DNA of 64,000 bases from Ypsolopha sequella. Lineage: Eukaryota > Arthropoda > Insecta > Lepidoptera > Ypsolophidae. Shown here piece after piece: positions 54,226 through 64,000 of this stretch (within the stretch, counting starts at the first letter, position 1; the number at the start of each line of letters is the position of its first letter). The position numbers were made by a program, and so were the translations under genes. Where the stretch lies: contig OW203989.1 in NCBI GenBank assembly GCA_934047225.1, positions 20,125,977 through 20,189,976 on the forward strand, given 5' to 3'. Under the pieces are notes generated by a model, which was not told where the DNA came from, did no database searches, and worked only from the letters and a program-made list of their open reading frames with translations.

Positions 54226-56265
54226 GTCTGTTATGCAGCAACCTGTTTGTGGCCGGTCCACCATTGCTATTTAACGCTGTCATGAGCATGTGATATGTCA
54301 AAACAAGCGGTGTTTGTGAAGGTTCAATCCGCCATTATTATGTAATCATGAAAGTTTAGGTATGCACGTATATTTTGTAGGTATAACCAGTCCATTAGTT
54401 TCCTTAGTCTGAGGTGCTGATAGATCAGCGGCCATTTCGTGTTCTGGACAAGCTACATTATCAATCACAAAAGGAATAAATGTCTACGTAGACTTAAAAC
54501 GCGAAAATTAGATTACTTTTTATTAAGACTGTACCTGAGCCTAGAGCATGACCAACTCCACGCTATCTAGGATTCTTTTAAAGAAATTCGGACACTCCAG
54601 CTTGCATTGAAAAATATATATTTGGTTTATTAATCCTTTCTCTAGGGGTCTTACGTATAAACAATGTACTAAGATTTACACTTTTGTCAAAAAAAAAAAT
54701 GCTTTACACCGTCTTTTTTTTTGGTTTTCAAACGTTCGCTTCAAGAACGCGGTTAAGAGATCAAATAGATTTTTTTTTTCATAAAATAGGTAATAGAAAC
54801 ATGAAGGTATATCACTTAAATTCAATATTTTTTTCCCTACAAAATATTTCAGTATTAGCTAAAAACACACTTATTTGTTTCGCTGCGTGATCACTAGTAT
54901 CACGCGTTCAAGAAAAAGAGGCCAAAGAGCCAACATATAATCGCCTCTATGAAAAGCAAATAAAGTCTTTGCCATAAGACTTATTGTGCTGGACGGGTAA
55001 TAAAAAAGTTGCTAGGTATGCCATCCTCTTAAATAATTTATAAATTAATCACTTGGTACTACTATAATTTCCATTCCCGTTCTGTGCACGCCACTGGATG
55101 CAAATGGATCGAAACGCTTCAATATGAAATAACGGGGAAAGATTCGCACTCATAATTATTACAATTAGGGCGAAAACGGTCTACACAGTTTATAACGAAC
55201 CCCTAAGCGCAAAGAATAGTAAGCGATACAAAATTACGCGTCGTCACCCTAAAAAAAGATACCTACTTTAGCATTAAATCAATTTTCTTCAGTCTAATTT
55301 ATTCCACATGATATAACGAAGTTTAGCGTCTGAATGTGCGAGCGAACAGCTGGTGCACTTGATTGTTTTATTTAGTTTGTTTACTTCTCTCAACTTTCAG
55401 GTCAACTGTGTAAGTTGATTACATTTTGTTACAGAGACTGACATTGTGGAACTCACACAAACAAATTTGATCCTTTCAACCATTTCCTAATGAAAAAAGA
55501 GACTAGGAAGTGAGAGAGAAGCGAGTTAACGTTTCAGGGAGCCCTCGAGCACCAGCACTCCACAGTAACGGGTCGGAAGGAAAAAGTGTCGCCTCCGTGA
55601 TTGAGTTAGCGCCTGTAAATGGACATCCGATGTCGTCTCTGTAACGTGATACCGCCCCCAGCCAGGCCATTTACTGACGATTGAGTTACACCACTCGGCC
55701 GCGACACAAAGTTACCGCTCAAATTCAGCCGAGGGGAGAATGAGGTTTCGATAGCTCCACGCCACTGTGAAGGCACTTTTGACCTCATTACTAGTTCCGA
55801 GCAACTTTGTACTGAAGCGAAATAAAGCAGCAAAATGAATTTTGGTCAGTAGCCGTTGGCGTCAGTATTGCAGGTCAATGAGAATTTGCGATGGTTTACT
55901 AATGCACCAATTACTAGTGATGCTGACCGCTAATTTCTAAATGGACTGATTATTCCGTGTTTGAAATAGAACGCTATGTAGGTTTTCATGAAAGATATCA
56001 CAATAAATAGTTTACTGAGCTGCCTATCAAAAAACAAGGACAAAATTTCCAAGGCAAACCCCTAAGTTCAAGCGGTATATTAAACGTTTTTTTTTGTTTT
56101 CATTGTAATAAGATATTTCACTTACAAAATGATTTCAAAATCATAAAATGATGCCAATAAATGTTGCTATAAGCAGCTCAGCGGCTTTGAATAGCCATGT
56201 CGTAATCTCCTATTGTTGCCACATTTGATTAAATAACTTTACAAAATACGAAACGTTATAGTCTA
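54226..56265. other. No recognisable gene
   Basis: AT-rich with a GC-richer island at 55500-55850 that lacks coding features. A word GTTCTGTGCACGCCACTGG at 55080 also ends the foldback at 5 kb. Confidence 0.4.
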
Positions 56266-56267
56266 TT

Positions 56268-56812
56268 AGGGTTCCGTAGTACTTAAAAGGTACAAAAGGA
56301 ACTTTATAGTGAGACTGCGTTGTCCGTCCGTATGTCACAGCCTCATAACTTTAGCACCGTTAAAGATAAATTCATGAAATTTGGCAGGAAAATAGCATTA
56401 ATTTGCCCACATACCACGGTGTAAAAAAAAATTAAAAATTTGAAATTGTTAAAATATTTGCAAAACAAAGTGAGAAAAATAAAAAATACTAGCCTAAAAA
56501 TACACTATGGGTATCAAATTGTAGATATTAAAAAGCTGATTGTAAAAATGTATAATTTTACTATATTTACTGGCACTGGTTTCGAGAAATCTTTAAAAAG
56601 CCCCAAAAGTATGTATATCCCCCACCCTTATCTCCGAAACTGGTAAACTGAAAAATATTTAAAAAATCATGGTAATATGTGTTTACGTAAAGATTACAGG
56701 AAAAATAAAGCGGTTGAGAAATTCACGAAAAAATTACAAAATTAAATTTATCATCCACAAATACGGAATCCTAGGTACGCGAGTCTGACTCGCACTTCGC
56801 CGGTTTTTATAT
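56268..56812 (+). repeat. Family A repeat (AGGGTTCCGTA)
   Basis: Close match to 33458-34010 over its full length, from AGGGTTCCGTAGTAC to TCGCACTTCGCCGG. The 68-codon ORF inside is part of the repeat. Confidence 0.8.
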
Positions 56813-57630
56813 CTATAAATTAACCAAAATTATCGATGTTGTGTAAGGCCTTCGTGAAACTTTCCACTTAACTTTATAGACAAAGAAGCAAACAATATTT
56901 TTCATTTATAACATCTCAAAAGCTCGAATGAAAACGTTACACTTCAAAACCTTTTACCAAGTTATCTAAGTCAAGTTTTTATTTACTCATACGAGTGCGT
57001 AATTTTTCCAGGTCTTTCCAACATTGTTAAACTTAGATAATAGTAATAAAATATTCAACAGCATACGAGTGTCTTTCATCCATCGCGTCTAGTCTCTGGT
57101 GAATTAAACTAGAGTTGTTCAGAACTGCATAAACTAGTTAATTGTTGCTCCCAGGCCATGTATTTTAAAGTAAACAACGGCGCACTGTGCTTATTTGTTG
57201 CTGGTGATATTAAAGGTCACTTTATTTTTAATAAAATTGCATAGTTTGTATGATGTTTTATTACAGTGGCACATAAATAATTAAAACAAAACATACACGA
57301 GTTAAAACGTCTAAAAATAGCATAAACCTACCAGATGATTTGAGTAATTGGTAACAATAAACATTAATTCAAAACGTAAGTGTAGTTACAAAAGGCTTCC
57401 CGGCTATCTTGCTTTAGAGCCTGTGACGGCCTGCAAAGTGAAGAACTGTTTTAATGCGCTGAATATCTTGCAGTATTTCGAAGAGCTTACTGAAGTGTCA
57501 GATTTTATTTTCCTGCATCTCATTTTTCTGCCGCCTGAAAACCGGAAGAGCCCTTGCTTATACGAAATAAAAAATAAAGCGGTTAAAAAAACAACGAATC
57601 GTTGTGCGTGCGATATTTACATGTTCTTAC

Positions 57631-57727
57631 CATCTCGTATCGCACTTCTTCGTTGATGCGGTCGGCTAGGTCGGAGGGGATGTCTTCTGACGTCACGTCC
57701 TGGAGTACGTGCCGAAGTTGAGAAGAT
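57631..57727 (-). CDS. Usp7: USP7 exon (after the catalytic domain)
   Basis: Ubiquitin carboxyl-terminal hydrolase 7 removes ubiquitin from proteins such as p53/MDM2 and chromatin factors in the nucleus. This 97-bp minus-strand exon has acceptor TTTCCGCCAG and donor ATG|GTAAGA. It completes a codon split after 61015-60882 (CA|A, Gln) and encodes SSQLRHVLQDVTSEDIPSDL and then DRINEEVRYEM, aligning with the human segment that links the catalytic domain to the ubiquitin-like domains. It ends in phase 0. The next exon would lie further left; I found no match between 44 and 57.6 kb, so the following intron is either very long or runs out of the window. Confidence 0.88.
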
Positions 57728-61054
<3,327 letters not shown>

Positions 61055-61534
61055 TTAAGGTGGAAGCGTTGGATTTTGTTCCCAAACGCACAATTGTTTT
61101 TTAATTTTTTAATATTAAGTATTAAATAAATGTTATTAATGGCACTACGCGACAATAGTTTAATGTCGATTAGGCTTATTTTCTAGCAAGTTATTTTATA
61201 AATGATCCTGCACAACACGCTCTGAAGTAGTTGTACACGATCGTTTACAACGTAATGTATAAAATAATACAACTTTGCTAGAAAAGCCAAATTGACACTG
61301 AAATGCCATAAATCAAAAATTTCACACAGAAAATTCAAAAACCAGAAAAGCTATCATAAATTGTGTGCATTTGGGAACGAAATCCGTTGCATCCATCTTA
61401 CTAAAGTGCATGTCTTGGGATTTGTCAACGTAGATATCAGCTGTTTGAAAAAATGCCCTATACAAAATATGATTGTTTAAATGCAACTTTATCGTGTCTT
61501 CATTGTAAAACATAATATTATGAAATAAATAAAA

Positions 61535-61823
61535 ATATATCGTCACGACTTCAATCCCCGAGGGGGTGGCAGAGGTGTTCCGAGTGTGAACCGTGAAATG
61601 TAAGTCACAGTCAACACACCCGCGTTTCGCCGACGATTATTACTACCCAACGTGGGTGATGAGCCCTAACGCCAAACTTCGGGCACAAATTCATGCTTTT
61701 TAGGGCATGCAGGTTTCCTTACGATGTTTTCCTTCAATGTTCAGTAATACTTTATACACATAAATTTAGAAAAACTCATTGGTGCATGCCTGACTGGATA
61801 TCGAACCTGGTTATCAAGATTAA
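61535..61823 (-). mobile_element. tRNA-derived SINE in USP7 intron
   Basis: On the minus strand: B box GGTTCGATATCC, then ATGCACCAATGAGTTTTTC, GAAGGAAAACATCGTAAGG, AAACCTGCATGCCC, GCTCATCACCCA, TAATAATCGTCGG and CACACTCGGAACACCTC, ending CGTGACGATAT. The A box is lost or decayed, so the copy is 5'-truncated. Same orientation as the gene. Confidence 0.8.
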
Positions 61824-61990
61824 GAAAGAAAGAAAGAAAGAAAATATTTATTTCAGACCGAAATCCATATCTTAGTTTGTAACACTATATGCTTAAAAAC
61901 TATGTTAGTATCCTTGTCTACACACAAACATAAAAACACAGAAAGGCCGCAGAAGTCGCTGTTGCAGACATCACACAACTAAATAGAGTG
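61822..61990 (-). mobile_element. Retroposon 3' end with (TTTC)n tail
   Basis: AAGAAAGAAAGAAAGAAAG then TATTTATTTCAGACCG and a body with GGCCGCAGAAGTCGCTG. Layout matches 16590-16760 although the bodies differ. It abuts the SINE. Confidence 0.4.
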
Positions 61991-62563
61991 ATGCCTACAA
62001 CAAATTAAGATGTAGATTAGGATTAAGATGTATTGAAATATACTTAATTTATTCTAAATAACGTATTTGAAATTCTGAAAATAACGAAAATAACGGTAAT
62101 ATGAGTATAATATTTATCGATGAACCCTACGATATGATAGACAAATTTAATTACACTCAAAATTTATCGTATTTGACGGCAGCCCTACCCATCAGCAGTC
62201 TGCTTTTAAATATGTAAATGTTACACCTTCTTGAATATTTAGGAGATAAAAAATATAACGAAAATAGCATGTGATTGATACATATTAAGTTATCACAGAA
62301 ATAGACAATAAATTAAAGCATATCTTGCTATCAATCTACGTGGTGATATTTTTAAATAAAATAAATTATTATGGTCCGATCTTTCACTTACTTCATCAAT
62401 CATCAACGTGACAGGTACCACAGGGAATGTTTAAATAAATTAATTGAAGAAAAAAAACCGACATCGGTGCCACGGTGCCATAGGTTCCAAACCTATTGGC
62501 AACCCTTTCGCGTACCTCACATGCATGACCCTTGTATGTTGTCAACTTGTCATGTTATATTCA

Positions 62564-64000
<1,437 letters not shown>

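Noticed and set aside
55606..55833. 75-codon minus-strand ORF in a GC-richer island, possible USP7 exon
   Set aside because: No resemblance to USP7 and no matching splice sites at its edges.

Overview
This is AT-rich animal nuclear DNA, most likely from a moth or butterfly. The order is inferred from repeat families I recognise as lepidopteran: tRNA-headed SINEs with the GAAGGAAAACATCGT/GGAAACCTGCATG core, an RTE LINE fragment ending in ..GEAYVQQW, and the 'agggttccgta ... gtcctccgtc ... cgcacttggcc' repeat. There are no bacterial operons. Host genes occupy little of the window and appear only as isolated exons with splice sites. The rest is mobile DNA, often nested.

Host genes. (1) Minus strand, right end: three consecutive exons of ubiquitin carboxyl-terminal hydrolase 7 (USP7) at 62573-62726, 60882-61015 and 57631-57727. 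Splice sites and phases agree, and the exons carry the catalytic His and Asp. The rest of the gene lies outside the window or beyond a very long intron. (2) Plus strand, left end: a terminal exon (1481-2096) with the C-terminal half of a Kunitz/BPTI domain and a repetitive NGT-sequon tail. (3) Plus strand, about 32.65-33.28 kb: a set of phase-compatible exons of an unrecognised gene. (4) Weaker candidate first exons on the minus strand at 7.5-7.7 kb and 28.27-28.32 kb.

Mobile elements, left to right: a foldback at 2.2-2.6 kb and another at 4.85-5.09 kb; a nested MITE set at 5.5-6.7 kb; SINE and RTE fragments at 7.9-9.4 kb; a P-like (THAP-family) MITE at 11.9 kb; a 4.19-kb hAT element (12218-16408) with an 8-bp duplication; a tRNA-like retroposon inside a MITE at 17 kb; a mariner pseudogene at 20.3-20.8 kb; a LINE C-terminal relic at 21.8 kb; a BEL/Pao element with identical LTRs but gag and most of pol deleted (23353-26618); a run of MITEs at 28.9-31.9 kb; a 37-bp tandem array with higher-order structure (34.6-44.1 kb), split by an apparently full-length two-ORF non-LTR retrotransposon (36785-41698); then further MITEs and foldbacks up to the USP7 exons.

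The most notable points are the clean, recent LINE insertion into a higher-order satellite with the array phase kept across it; the very young internally deleted BEL element with a tRNA-Tyr primer site and further primer-like copies; the tRNA carried between inverted repeats and flanked by a 12-bp duplication; the segment shared between the inside of the hAT element and a candidate first exon 14 kb away; and the Kunitz and unknown-gene exons that an ATG-to-stop ORF search would miss. I see no obvious new defence or metabolic system.
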